NCBI GenBank assembly: GCA_050251815.1
Contig: JBFWMB010000016.1
Coordinates: forward strand, 1-64,000
DNA length: 64,000 nt
DNA from: GWE2-40-63 sp050251815
Lineage (GTDB): Bacteria > Bacteroidota > Bacteroidia > Bacteroidales > SZUA-534
Direction: 5' to 3'
In this document: positions 16,028 to 25,078 of the stretch, piece after piece
How positions within the stretch are numbered: the stretch's first letter is position 1
Layout of the letters: the number at the start of each line of letters is the position of its first letter
Position numbers and translations under genes: made by a program
Notes under the pieces: generated by a model
Told to the model about the DNA's origin: nothing
What the model saw: only the letters and a program-made list of their open reading frames with translations
Databases searched by the model: none

Positions 16028-17749
16028 ATGAGCATATCGGAATTGAGCGAGCAGGAAATTATCCGTCGCCAATCGTTAGAAGAGTTACGAAGTTTGGGTA
16101 TAGAGCCTTATCCACAGGCCATGTACCATGTAGATACCACCACTCAGGATATCCGTGAGAAATTTGATCCTGAAAAGAATAACTTTCAGGAAGTAAGTTT
16201 GGCCGGCCGTATTATGAGTCGCCGTATTATGGGTAAGGCTTCGTTTGTTGAATTGATGGACGAAAAAGGACGCATTCAGGTTTATTTTAACCGCGATGAA
16301 ATCTGTCCGGGCGAAGATAAAACGCTTTACAATACTGTTTTTAAGCGCCTGCTCGATATTGGCGATTTTATTGGGATAAAAGGGCATGCTTTCGTAACCC
16401 AGGTGGGAGAGAAAAGTGTTTATGTAAAAGAGTTTACTGTTTTAAGTAAATCGTTACGAGTATTGCCGGTTGTTAAAGAAAAAGACGGGAAAACTTACGA
16501 TGCTTTTACCGATCCCGAACAACGGTATCGTCAGCGTTATGTCGATTTGGTAGTGAATCCACATGTTAAAGATGTGTTTATAAAACGGGCAAAAATCATA
16601 AACACCATGCGACAAATGTTTAACGAGATGGGTTATCTTGAGGTGGAAACGCCTATTTTGCAACCCATTCCGGGAGGAGCTGCTGCCCGTCCGTTTATTA
16701 CGCATCACAATGCCTTGAATATGCCTTTGTATTTACGCATTGCCAACGAATTGTACCTAAAGCGGCTTATTGTTGGTGGTTTCGACGGGGTTTATGAATT
16801 TGCCAAGGACTTCCGTAACGAAGGAATGGATCGTACCCATAACCCGGAGTTTACGGTAATGGAAATTTATGTGGCTTATAAAGACTACCATTGGATGATG
16901 GAATTTACCGAGGAAATGCTGGAACGCGTTGCTCTGGCACTACACGGAACTACAAAAGTAAAAATTGGCGATAAAGAAGTTGATTTTAAAGCGCCTTACC
17001 GTCGGTTAACCATGCTTGATGCCATAAAAGAGCATACGGGCATTGATATTACCGGAATGAACGAGGAAAAATTGCGTCAGGTTTGTAAAGACCTTCATAT
17101 TGAGATTGATGGATCGTTTGGAAAAGGGAAGATAATTGATGAGATTTTTGGCGAGAAGTGTGAGCATCATATGATTCAGCCTACTTTCATCATTGATTAC
17201 CCGGTTGAAATGTCGCCTTTGTGTAAAAAGCACCGCGACAACCCGGAACTTACCGAACGTTTTGAATTAATGGTTAACGGTAAGGAACTTTGCAACGCTT
17301 ATACCGAACTGAACGATCCGATTGATCAGCTGGAACGTTTTCAGGAGCAGTTAAAACTGTCGGAAAAAGGCGATGACGAAGCCATGTTTATCGATCATGA
17401 TTTTGTACGCGCTTTGGAATACGGAATGCCTCCAACATCGGGAATGGGAATTGGTATCGACCGGCTTACCATGTTTATGACCGGCCAGGGCAGCATTCAA
17501 GATGTATTGTTTTTCCCACAAATGCGTCCTGAGAAAAAAGCAAAAACCGATGGACCGGACGATTTTATTAAGATTGGAGTACCGGATGTTTGGGCTGAGC
17601 ATGTAATTAAAGCGGGTTATACTTCAGTACTAAAAATGAAAGAAGAAAAAGCCACGCAAATTCATCAAAAACTGAACGCTTACCGCAAAAAAAATAAGTT
17701 GGAAATAAACGCCTTGCAATTGCCCGATGTGGAGCAATGGTTGGCCTAA
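16028..17749 (+). CDS. lysS: lysyl-tRNA synthetase (class II)
   Basis: This 573-residue enzyme charges tRNA-Lys. An N-terminal OB-fold anticodon-binding domain (about 55-160; SLAGRIMSRRIMGKASFVEL) precedes the class II core: motif 2 is FRNEGMDRTHNPEFTVME and motif 3 is GMGIGIDRLTMFMTG. The protein extends about 70 residues beyond the usual core, after FFPQMRPE, with a helical tail (ending NALQLPDVEQWLA), a feature common to Bacteroidota LysS. A terminator hairpin begins 11 bases after its stop. Confidence 0.96.
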   Translation: MSISELSEQEIIRRQSLEELRSLGIEPYPQAMYHVDTTTQDIREKFDPEKNNFQEVSLAGRIMSRRIMGKASFVELMDEKGRIQVYFNRDEICPGEDKTLYNTVFKRLLDIGDFIGIKGHAFVTQVGEKSVYVKEFTVLSKSLRVLPVVKEKDGKTYDAFTDPEQRYRQRYVDLVVNPHVKDVFIKRAKIINTMRQMFNEMGYLEVETPILQPIPGGAAARPFITHHNALNMPLYLRIANELYLKRLIVGGFDGVYEFAKDFRNEGMDRTHNPEFTVMEIYVAYKDYHWMMEFTEEMLERVALALHGTTKVKIGDKEVDFKAPYRRLTMLDAIKEHTGIDITGMNEEKLRQVCKDLHIEIDGSFGKGKIIDEIFGEKCEHHMIQPTFIIDYPVEMSPLCKKHRDNPELTERFELMVNGKELCNAYTELNDPIDQLERFQEQLKLSEKGDDEAMFIDHDFVRALEYGMPPTSGMGIGIDRLTMFMTGQGSIQDVLFFPQMRPEKKAKTDGPDDFIKIGVPDVWAEHVIKAGYTSVLKMKEEKATQIHQKLNAYRKKNKLEINALQLPDVEQWLA

Positions 17750-17759
17750 AAATAATTCA

Positions 17760-17790
17760 GAAAGCTCCGCCAGCGGAGCTTTCGTTTCTT
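17760..17790 (+). terminator. hairpin terminator after lysS
   Basis: GAAAGCTCCG (17760-17769) and CGGAGCTTTC (17774-17783) pair perfectly around CCAG, followed by GTTTCTT. It lies directly upstream of the next ATG (17791) and rules out the longer reading frame from 17737, which would overlap lysS. Confidence 0.7.
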
Positions 17791-19080
17791 ATGGATAAAA
17801 CAGCATCAATAAAATTGATTAATTCCCATTTTTCATTTGCATTCTTTATTGGAGTGTTTTTTTTAGTTTTCATCACAACAGAAACTGTAGCACAAGACAA
17901 TCCGTTTGAGCTGGATTCCTATCCCTTTGTAAATCAAAGTCTGAATAAGCTGGTTATTCCCGATTCATCGCTGGCTTACCAACAACTGTTTGGCAAATTT
18001 ACTGAAGTTGGACTTAAAGGTTCCGGTAAAGTGCGCATTGTTCATATTGGTGATTCACATTTACAGGCCGATTTTTTTTCGGGTCATTTTCGCAAGCGTT
18101 TACAAACGTTTTTTTTGGGAGCAATGGGTGGTCGTGGATTTATTTTTCCTTACAAAGTGGCCGGGACAAATAATCCCTTAAATTATTTGGTGTCGTCAAC
18201 CGGAGTTTGGGAAAGTTGCCGGAATGTTGAAAAAGATAGGAATTGTGAGTTAGGACTTTCGGGCATATCAATAAAAACCTTTGATGCCAATGCTTCCATA
18301 CATATCAGAATTACCGATCAGGCTTTAGCTGGATACGATTTCGATCGGTTGATGGTATTTCATGCCTTTGGTGCTGAAAATTATGCGTTGAACATTAAAC
18401 CAAACGGGCAGATAAAATCGACTCAGGCTTTCCCCGAAAAGGGATACACTCTTTTTGAATTTAACAGGAATCTGGAAAGTGTTTCGCTTGAATTGCAAAA
18501 ACAAAACGAGGCTCAACAAGAATTTACCTTATACGGATTGAATTTCGACAGTAACGATCCGGGAATTATTTATCACACGGTGGGAGTTAATGGGGCACAG
18601 TACGAATCGTATCTGAAATGTGATTATTTTGTTCCTCATCTGAACGCTTTAAATCCCGATTGGGTAATTGTATCGCTGGGCACCAACGATTGTTACACCA
18701 ATGTTTTTAATACGTCTGAATTCAGGTTAAAAGTGGATAGTTTGCTCGAATACATCCAACAAGCTGCACCCAATGCGGCTGTATTATTAACAACTCCAGG
18801 CGATCACCGGATTAAACGTGGGCCGGTAAATGAGGCAGCGACAGCGGCTTCAGCCATAATTAAAAAGCAAGCAGTACAAAAACAGGTGGCTTTTTGGGAT
18901 TTTTATTCGTTAATGGGAGGCCCAGGCTCTATGACTGCCTGGCGAGATGCTGGGTTGGCGCATACTGATTACTTGCATTTTACTCAAAAAGGATACGAGT
19001 ATCAGGCTCAGTTGTTTTTTGTGGCCTTTTTAAAAACCTACGATGAATACATGCTCCGCGAATTGCAGTTAAAACCTTAG
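17791..19080 (+). CDS. secreted SGNH/GDSL-type hydrolase, paralogue of the 43876-45375 gene
   Basis: Start at 17791 gives 429 residues with an N-terminal signal or anchor helix (about 10-34, ending TETVAQ). SGNH blocks are visible: GDSH at 87-90 with Ser89 as nucleophile, a glycine block near GVNGAQY, the Asn block SLGTNDCY and the terminal DYLHF that supplies the catalytic histidine. The C-terminal stretch WDFYSLMGGPGSM is shared with the second SGNH gene. Such enzymes are usually esterases or acetylhydrolases acting on polysaccharide or peptidoglycan; the substrate is not determined here. The upstream hairpin may be read through, since no separate promoter is obvious. Confidence 0.85.
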   Translation: MDKTASIKLINSHFSFAFFIGVFFLVFITTETVAQDNPFELDSYPFVNQSLNKLVIPDSSLAYQQLFGKFTEVGLKGSGKVRIVHIGDSHLQADFFSGHFRKRLQTFFLGAMGGRGFIFPYKVAGTNNPLNYLVSSTGVWESCRNVEKDRNCELGLSGISIKTFDANASIHIRITDQALAGYDFDRLMVFHAFGAENYALNIKPNGQIKSTQAFPEKGYTLFEFNRNLESVSLELQKQNEAQQEFTLYGLNFDSNDPGIIYHTVGVNGAQYESYLKCDYFVPHLNALNPDWVIVSLGTNDCYTNVFNTSEFRLKVDSLLEYIQQAAPNAAVLLTTPGDHRIKRGPVNEAATAASAIIKKQAVQKQVAFWDFYSLMGGPGSMTAWRDAGLAHTDYLHFTQKGYEYQAQLFFVAFLKTYDEYMLRELQLKP

Positions 19081-19096
19081 TTTACCGGTTCAGGTT

Positions 19097-20215
19097 TTAT
19101 TTAATTTCAATTTCAACCCTTCGGTTTAAACGGTTTCCTTCGTCGTTATTTTCGTTCGACACGGGTTTTGAACTTCCAAAGCCCTGCGTTACTATGCGAA
19201 AGCGAGACACCCCTTTTGCCAGCAGGTAATTGCGAACAGCAAGCGCCCGTTCTTCAGAAAGCTGTTGATTGTATTCATCTGAACCCACTTTGTCGGTATG
19301 ACCATAGATGTGTAATTTTAGTTGTGTTTTTTGAAGCAGGAGTGTGGCCAGTTTATCGAGTTCAAAGTGCGATTCGGGTAAAATTATTGCTTTATCGAAC
19401 TCAAAATACAGGTTTTCAAGCACCATTTTCTGATTGCGCAGCAAAACCCCGTCGAAAGCCATCAGGGGTTCTGGTTCCATGGCCTCGCAGCTAAGGTTAA
19501 GTTCAGGCAGGTATTCGTAAACTTCTACAAAGTCGATATAGTAGTAGGCCATTGGACTTGTGTTTTGTGTCTGCAATAGGTTTTCATCAAAGTTTTGATA
19601 TTTCATTTGCTGGTTCGATAAAAAATTCCCTATAATTAAATAATCCTCGCCACCTTCGGCCTGAAAGGTGCCACAAACTTGAGTCCAGCTGTTTTTGTTG
19701 TCGATTATTTCGTCTTGTCTGAACACAATATCGGCTTGTATCGGATAATTGATGGAGTGAACCGAATTGAGCGGGTTATTGGAAAAGAACATACCCAAAC
19801 CATTGCAGGCAATAATGCAACTTTGTCCGAGCCGTACCTGCATTGAGGCAAAATAGGTTTTTCCGGCTTCAAGAGGCTGGCGTAAACGAACCCTAAGGTA
19901 TTCGCGATAAGCAATTTGGTTGGGATCTATCTGTTGCATGCAACCAATAATACCCATATAGCCTTTACCATCGAAGGCTTCAGCCGAACCTATCCAGTTT
20001 TGGGGCACGCCACATTTTTTTGAACAGGCATGAAAATAATCGGGAGTTCCACTATTGGGCGATTCCCAATTAAAAACATCGCTGTAGCGTTGAATGGAAA
20101 CGTAATCGGCCGGGCATCGCTGGTAGAGTTCAAAACTGCCGTTTGGAACCAGATTTTGAGCCAGACTTATTTGGAACAGAAAAAAAACAAGTATAAAAAA
20201 CCTGAAACGATTCAT
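19097..20215 (-). CDS. secreted protein with C-terminal OmpA peptidoglycan-binding domain
   Basis: The 372-residue precursor has a signal peptide (FRFFILVFFLFQISLAQ). Residues about 20-235 form a jelly-roll-like domain starting LVPNGSFELYQRCP, the pattern of Bacteroidota galactose-binding-like modules. Residues about 262-372 are an OmpA domain with FEFDKAIILPES, IYGHTDKVGSDEYNQQLSEERA and the terminal NRRVEIEI. The OmpA part should hold the protein to peptidoglycan in the periplasm. There is no beta-barrel. It starts 15 bases after the hflX stop and is probably translated from the hflX transcript. Confidence 0.88.
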   Translation of the reverse strand: MNRFRFFILVFFLFQISLAQNLVPNGSFELYQRCPADYVSIQRYSDVFNWESPNSGTPDYFHACSKKCGVPQNWIGSAEAFDGKGYMGIIGCMQQIDPNQIAYREYLRVRLRQPLEAGKTYFASMQVRLGQSCIIACNGLGMFFSNNPLNSVHSINYPIQADIVFRQDEIIDNKNSWTQVCGTFQAEGGEDYLIIGNFLSNQQMKYQNFDENLLQTQNTSPMAYYYIDFVEVYEYLPELNLSCEAMEPEPLMAFDGVLLRNQKMVLENLYFEFDKAIILPESHFELDKLATLLLQKTQLKLHIYGHTDKVGSDEYNQQLSEERALAVRNYLLAKGVSRFRIVTQGFGSSKPVSNENNDEGNRLNRRVEIEIK

Positions 20216-20230
20216 GCCAGCAACATTTTA

Positions 20231-21457
20231 TTATTCTTCAACTTCGTTTTTCCACGAATCGTCGAAAAGGAAATTGTTGTAGGGATAGCGTTTGGCGTGA
20301 ATCTCACGAACTTTATCGTAAATAAGGTTTCTAAACTCATCGATGTTGTTTTTTTCTTTGGCTGAAATAAAAATGCAGGGCAGATTATTTTTTGCCATCC
20401 ACGATTTTTTCAGTTCTTCGAGCGAAAAATTATCGATGGTTTTAGGAGTTAAATCGTCTTCATCTTTTTTTATAAATTGATAAGCATCAATTTTATTAAA
20501 AATAATGAAGGTGGGTTTTTCGGTTTTGTCAATTTCATGCAGGGTTTGTTTTACCACTTCAATCTGCTCCTCGAAGTTGGGATGCGAAATATCAACCACA
20601 TGCAATAAAACATCAGCTTCCCGAACTTCGTCGAGTGTTGACTTAAATGATTCAACCAGGTCGTGGGGCAGTTTGCGGATGAATCCAACCGTGTCGGAAA
20701 GCAAAAATGGCAGATTACCAATGACCACTTTTCGAACGGTGGTGTCGAGCGTGGCAAAAAGCTTATTTTCGGCAAATACCTCCGATTTACTCAGTAGGTT
20801 CATCAGGGTTGATTTGCCAACGTTGGTGTAGCCAACCAAAGCTACACGTACCATTTCGCCCCGGTTTTTACGCTGGGTTGACATTTGCCTGTCGATTTTT
20901 TCAAGTTGTTCTTTTAAGCGTGAGATTTTATCACGGATAATCCGACGGTCGGTTTCAATTTCGGTTTCACCGGGTCCACGCAAGCCAATTCCACCACGTT
21001 GCCTTTCCAGGTGGGTCCACATACGCGTTAGCCGGGGTAGCAAATACTGGTACTGGGCCAGTTCAACCTGAACCTTAGCGTGAGCTGTTTGTGCTCGTTG
21101 AGCAAATATGTCAAGTATTAAATTGGTACGATCCAACACCCGCGAATTAAATGCCCTTTCGATATTTCGCAATTGTGAGGGAGTTAATTCATCGTCGAAA
21201 ATAATCAGTTTAATTTCGTGTTCTTCAACGTAAGTAGCAATCTCATTTATTTTACCCGTTCCTACAAATGTTTTGGGATGGGGTTTATCGAGTTTTTGAG
21301 TAAATCGTTTTACAGGAATGGCACCGGCAGTTTCGGTTAAAAATGCCAGTTCGTCCAGGTATTCTTCAACCTGTTGTTCGTCCTGATCCTGATTAATCAC
21401 TCCAATCAAAACGGCTTGTTCAACTTCTTTCTCAGTACTGTAATAGGGTTGACCCAT
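20231..21457 (-). CDS. hflX: ribosome-associated GTPase HflX
   Basis: HflX is a GTPase that splits stalled 70S ribosomes, mainly under stress. The 408-residue protein has the HflX N-terminal domain with the glycine-rich GGIGLRGPGETEIETDRR linker, then the G domain: G1 GYTNVGKST, G3 DTVGF, G4 FNKID and a G5 SA motif (FISAKEKNN). A -7 element lies 39 bases upstream. The OmpA-domain gene follows after 15 bases. Confidence 0.95.
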   Translation of the reverse strand: MGQPYYSTEKEVEQAVLIGVINQDQDEQQVEEYLDELAFLTETAGAIPVKRFTQKLDKPHPKTFVGTGKINEIATYVEEHEIKLIIFDDELTPSQLRNIERAFNSRVLDRTNLILDIFAQRAQTAHAKVQVELAQYQYLLPRLTRMWTHLERQRGGIGLRGPGETEIETDRRIIRDKISRLKEQLEKIDRQMSTQRKNRGEMVRVALVGYTNVGKSTLMNLLSKSEVFAENKLFATLDTTVRKVVIGNLPFLLSDTVGFIRKLPHDLVESFKSTLDEVREADVLLHVVDISHPNFEEQIEVVKQTLHEIDKTEKPTFIIFNKIDAYQFIKKDEDDLTPKTIDNFSLEELKKSWMAKNNLPCIFISAKEKNNIDEFRNLIYDKVREIHAKRYPYNNFLFDDSWKNEVEE

Positions 21458-21495
21458 GTATTTATTGTCTTTTTATTTATAATTCAATAACGACA

Positions 21496-21503
21496 CAAAA
21501 ATA
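21496..21503 (-). promoter_or_regulatory. putative hflX -7 element
   Basis: Reads TATTTTTG on the minus strand, 38 bases before the hflX ATG. No clear -33 box. Confidence 0.45.
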
Positions 21504-21610
21504 ACTTAATTTGTTCAATATTATTAGACAACAGCATCCATCACCAAATTAATTCTGCAATTTTTCACTTGCCGATATTTACTGTAGGAGGTGCATATTT
21601 GAAACACTGT

Positions 21611-22549
21611 TTAGGAGTAGCGCTGAATCAGACTCATGGCAACGTGGATTTTCTCTTCCATGCTAGCCAGTCCGTCTATCCAGTGAATTTTGAAACCGCT
21701 GCGTTCCATTCGGCGGAACCAAGTCATTTGGCGCTTTGCAAACTGGTGGATGGCAATGTTTAATCGCTCGACCATGGTGTTGTAACTATATTCCTGTTGA
21801 AGGTATTGTGTAATAAATTTGTATTCGAGCCCGTAATAAGCAAGCACTTCAGGCGAAACCCCCTGTTTAATGAGCAGTTCTACTTCGTCAATCATCCCAT
21901 CACGCAAACGCTGTTTTAAGCGTTCGGTAATACGTCGTTTAATTTCTTGCCGGTGAAATTTTATGCCCAAAAGTAAAGCGTTAAATTCAGGAAAGGAAAA
22001 GTCTGTTTCAGGGTGTTCCCGATAATAATTTTCGATTTCGATAGCCCGGATGGCTCTTTTTTTAGTGTCAATGTCGCTGGTGTTGTGAAGCTTTTTCATA
22101 GCAGCCAGCTTTGCGGTTAATTCATCGAGGGTGTAGGTTTCCAGACTTTTGCGCAGTTCTTCGTTTTCAGGCACATTGGCTAAGCGGTAACCTTTTAGCA
22201 CAGCTTCAATATACATGCCTGAGCCGCCGCACATAATTGGAAAACTGTTTTCAGCAATAATTTGTTGGTAGGCTTTTAAAAAGTCGTTTTGAAATTCATA
22301 AACATTGTATTTGGTTCCTGCATTTACAATATCAATTAAATGATAAGAAATTTGTTGTCCGTTGAGGGTGTATTCCGACAAGTCTTTACCGGTTCCCAGA
22401 TCCATTCCTCGGTATACCTGACGAGAATCGGCGCTGATAATCTGGGCATTGAGCAGGTGTGCCAAATGAACGGCGAAACTTGTTTTTCCGGTGGCTGTAG
22501 GTCCAAGAACAGTTATTAAATCGATGGTCTTTTTTGTGATACCCTCCAT
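21611..22549 (-). CDS. miaA: tRNA dimethylallyltransferase
   Basis: MiaA transfers a dimethylallyl group to A37 of tRNAs that read codons beginning with U. The 312-residue length is normal. The P-loop is GPTATGKT (about residues 16-23), followed by ISADSRQVYRGMDLGTGK and the GGSGMYIEAVLKG motif, with the RRAIRAIE and MTWFRR tRNA-binding blocks downstream. It stands divergently to the Yip1-type gene with only 50 bases between the two start codons. Together with the t6A enzyme at 9279 this window carries two position-37 modification enzymes. Confidence 0.95.
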   Translation of the reverse strand: MEGITKKTIDLITVLGPTATGKTSFAVHLAHLLNAQIISADSRQVYRGMDLGTGKDLSEYTLNGQQISYHLIDIVNAGTKYNVYEFQNDFLKAYQQIIAENSFPIMCGGSGMYIEAVLKGYRLANVPENEELRKSLETYTLDELTAKLAAMKKLHNTSDIDTKKRAIRAIEIENYYREHPETDFSFPEFNALLLGIKFHRQEIKRRITERLKQRLRDGMIDEVELLIKQGVSPEVLAYYGLEYKFITQYLQQEYSYNTMVERLNIAIHQFAKRQMTWFRRMERSGFKIHWIDGLASMEEKIHVAMSLIQRYS

Positions 22550-22580
22550 GTATTTTTTATAATTGCTTGTAAAAATACAC

Positions 22581-22588
22581 TATTTTTG
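22581..22588 (+). promoter_or_regulatory. putative -7 element of the Yip1-type gene
   Basis: TATTTTTG ends only 11 bases before the ATG at 22600, so the transcript would have a 5' leader of only a few bases. The element lies in the 50-base divergent gap with miaA. Confidence 0.5.
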
Positions 22589-22599
22589 CTTCAAATTAA

Positions 22600-23175
22600 A
22601 TGGGTATGTTGCTTAAACTGATTATAAACCGTGTACGGGGTGTATTAATGGAACCCAAACGGGAATTTGTAAGTATTTTAAATGAAAACAAGAGCAGGGG
22701 TGCTATTTTATCACAATATGTAATTCCTTTTTTAACCCTGTTTTTAGTGGCCACCTTTTTTGGAAGTGTAATTTTTGGCCCAAGTACTTTTCGTCAGGGT
22801 TCCGGGGTGGTGTTGCGCAGTATATTTCATCTTATTCTGGTTGTTTTGGTAACCTTGTATGGTTCCGCCTTTATTTTAAATAAGCTATTTTCTATTTTTC
22901 AAATTCCACGAAACGGAACCAAAGCCTTTGCCCTTATGGCTTATGCCTTTACGCCGGTTTATATCGCTATGATATTATCAGGATTGTTGCCCAGACTTGA
23001 AGCCCTTCTGAATCTTATTGGGCTATACAGTATTATTCTTTTTTGGATTGGCAGTGAACGCCTGATTGAGATGCCTGTTGAACGCCGTCAGTGGTTTGTT
23101 CCCATTGGCCTGATAATTATTATTCTCCTTTATTTGGCGGCCAAACTAATATTAGGAGCTATATTTGCCCTTTGA
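22600..23175 (+). CDS. Yip1-family integral membrane protein
   Basis: The 191-residue protein begins with a short amphipathic segment ending in MEPKREFVSILNENKS, the usual lead-in of bacterial Yip1-domain proteins, followed by five hydrophobic segments (about 38-60, 70-92, 104-125, 132-148 and 165-190). The function of bacterial Yip1 proteins is unknown. The start could be 22600 or the in-frame ATG at 22606; both fit. smpB begins 17 bases after its stop, so the two are likely one transcript. Confidence 0.85.
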   Translation: MGMLLKLIINRVRGVLMEPKREFVSILNENKSRGAILSQYVIPFLTLFLVATFFGSVIFGPSTFRQGSGVVLRSIFHLILVVLVTLYGSAFILNKLFSIFQIPRNGTKAFALMAYAFTPVYIAMILSGLLPRLEALLNLIGLYSIILFWIGSERLIEMPVERRQWFVPIGLIIIILLYLAAKLILGAIFAL

Positions 23176-23192
23176 TTTAAACAAGGAACAAA

Positions 23193-23651
23193 ATGACGCG
23201 AACCAATACCATACGATTGAAGAATAAAAAAGCAGGTTTTGAATATGAAATTCTTGAAAAATATACGGCTGGTATTCAATTGCTGGGAACTGAAATTAAA
23301 TCGATACGAAACGGTAAAGCTAGTTTGACTGAAACTTACTGTTCTTTTGTGAATAACGAACTGTATATTAAAAACCTATACATTGCCGAATACGAAATGG
23401 GAGGTTATGTTAATCATGAACCCCGCCGCGATCGTAAGTTGCTTTTAAACCGACAGGAATTAAATAAGTTGCATAAAAAGATTAAAGAGCGTGGTTTTAG
23501 TATTATCCCATTTACATTGTTTACAAATGCTGCGGGACTGGTAAAAATTGACATTGCACTCACCCGGGGTAAAAAGCAATACGATAAACGGGAAGGCATA
23601 AAAGCCAAAGACAACAAGCGTGAGATGGATCGGATGAATAAAATTCGTTAG
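23193..23651 (+). CDS. smpB: SsrA-binding protein SmpB
   Basis: SmpB carries tmRNA to stalled ribosomes for trans-translation; tagged products are then handled by proteases such as ClpXP, also encoded in this window. The 152-residue protein shows the family blocks LLGTEIKSIRNGKASL, YIAEYEMGGYVNHEP and RDRKLLLNRQEL, and ends with the basic tail KAKDNKREMDRMNKIR that inserts in the mRNA channel. The tmRNA gene itself was not found in the window. Confidence 0.96.
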   Translation: MTRTNTIRLKNKKAGFEYEILEKYTAGIQLLGTEIKSIRNGKASLTETYCSFVNNELYIKNLYIAEYEMGGYVNHEPRRDRKLLLNRQELNKLHKKIKERGFSIIPFTLFTNAAGLVKIDIALTRGKKQYDKREGIKAKDNKREMDRMNKIR

Positions 23652-23708
23652 AAATCCTCTTCAGTTGTTTATTCTAGCTTTTAAGCGACAATAGAATTGC
23701 TTTCTGTT

Positions 23709-25034
23709 TTATTGATTAAAGAAGAATTCCTGTAATTCGTAGATGTCACCGGGAGTAAGGGTAGAATTCATCTCAAAAATGGCATCAATAGCCTCCTGTA
23801 GTTCTTCGTGCGAAATGTAATTGTCGCCATTAACATCTACCTGCTTAAATTTTTCAGGAATTCCTTTAACCTCATTATCGCTTTGTTTGGAATCGGTAGT
23901 GCGCTTATAAAGTTTTACTTCGCTTCGTTTAACCGCATCTGGATCATAAAGCATAACAATGAGGTGATTTTCCATTATTTTTACCCCATTGGCTCCAACA
24001 GCAAATGAACCTGACTGCGTGTCATTTTGCTTATCCATATAATCCGGAACACCGTCGTTGTCAATATCGAGCGGACATCCTTTAAAGTTTACCTTAACAT
24101 TTGGCGGTGTATTTGGGCATTCGTCGTTAAAGTCGTCAACACCGTCACCATCGGAATCTTCATTGTCGGTAATGGTAAATTTCAGGTTTTTAAAGTTCTC
24201 AACCGATACAATCTCGTCGGCTGGCGAGAACATATCGAACGAAAGTGAAATGTAAGTGTTCAAAACAATGTCGTTTTTCCATGTGCCACCGCCTTTGTAA
24301 TTATCAATATAATCGGACATGGCCAGATGTACAGCGGTACCAATGCGGCATTTTACCCGGTCGGAAATTGTTACGTGGACCCCGATGTCAACCGGAATGG
24401 CAAAACTGGTTTTGGGATAATAGCCGTAATTGTATAAATCTAAATCGCGCAGGTCGGTTTCGTATTTATAATCGCGGCTAATGATATTTCCTACACCCAG
24501 GCCTTGTTCCACATCGCGAATGGTTCCATCGCTCCAGTAATAGTAGGGATTTCCGTTGTTGTCGAGGTAATCACCTTTGGGGGTAAATTGCAGAATCTCG
24601 GCACCTATGGCAATAAAGGGGTGAATGGGACGCTGTCTTTTAAGCAGGTGATTAAAGTTATAAACCAAGGAAACACCGCCTAAGAAAAGGCTGGTTTTAA
24701 AATTCTGAACATTGTTAACACTCCCGTTATATTCGTTTCCTGAAACCTCGCCAAAGGAACCATGGAATTCAAAGTCGAAGTTTTTGTTAAGGTTTCTTGA
24801 TATGGATACCCTGTATGAAGTTAAGCCATAAAGCGGGCTGCGCAGGTAGTTGTTCACGTCGCCAAAAAAAGAGAAGGTCCCCATTCCTGCACCCAAAATA
24901 GGCTTAAAGGCCAAGCCTTCAGTCGATTCTTCTTCTTGCAAAAGCAAGGTTTCGTAATCGTAATCTAGTTGTTGTGCCAAAACAGTGGAGGCGAAGCAAA
25001 GAAAAATCGGTATCAGGTAATTCGCAATTCTCAT
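23709..25034 (-). CDS. outer membrane beta-barrel protein with calcium-type repeats and an EF-hand
   Basis: The 441-residue precursor starts with a signal peptide (about 1-20, ending STVLAQ). Residues about 40-290 alternate hydrophobic and aromatic residues as in a beta-barrel. Thrombospondin type-3-like repeats follow at about 292-340: DSDGDGVDDFNDECPNTP and DIDNDGVPDYMDK. A single EF-hand-like loop, DVNGDNYISHEEL, lies near residues 400-412. In most Bacteroidota barrels the type-3 repeats link to an OmpA domain; here that is replaced by the EF-hand region. The function is not known. It lies 45 bases downstream of the SPOR-protein gene on the same strand and may be co-expressed with it. Confidence 0.85.
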   Translation of the reverse strand: MRIANYLIPIFLCFASTVLAQQLDYDYETLLLQEEESTEGLAFKPILGAGMGTFSFFGDVNNYLRSPLYGLTSYRVSISRNLNKNFDFEFHGSFGEVSGNEYNGSVNNVQNFKTSLFLGGVSLVYNFNHLLKRQRPIHPFIAIGAEILQFTPKGDYLDNNGNPYYYWSDGTIRDVEQGLGVGNIISRDYKYETDLRDLDLYNYGYYPKTSFAIPVDIGVHVTISDRVKCRIGTAVHLAMSDYIDNYKGGGTWKNDIVLNTYISLSFDMFSPADEIVSVENFKNLKFTITDNEDSDGDGVDDFNDECPNTPPNVKVNFKGCPLDIDNDGVPDYMDKQNDTQSGSFAVGANGVKIMENHLIVMLYDPDAVKRSEVKLYKRTTDSKQSDNEVKGIPEKFKQVDVNGDNYISHEELQEAIDAIFEMNSTLTPGDIYELQEFFFNQ

Positions 25035-25078
25035 TAAGTTAAATTACATATGTTGCGAATTTAATAAAAAGCTTCAGA

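Noticed and set aside
17737..17790. An 18-codon N-terminal extension of the first SGNH protein overlapping lysS.
   Set aside because: It would be encoded by the lysS terminator hairpin and lacks signal-peptide character; the ATG at 17791 fits better.
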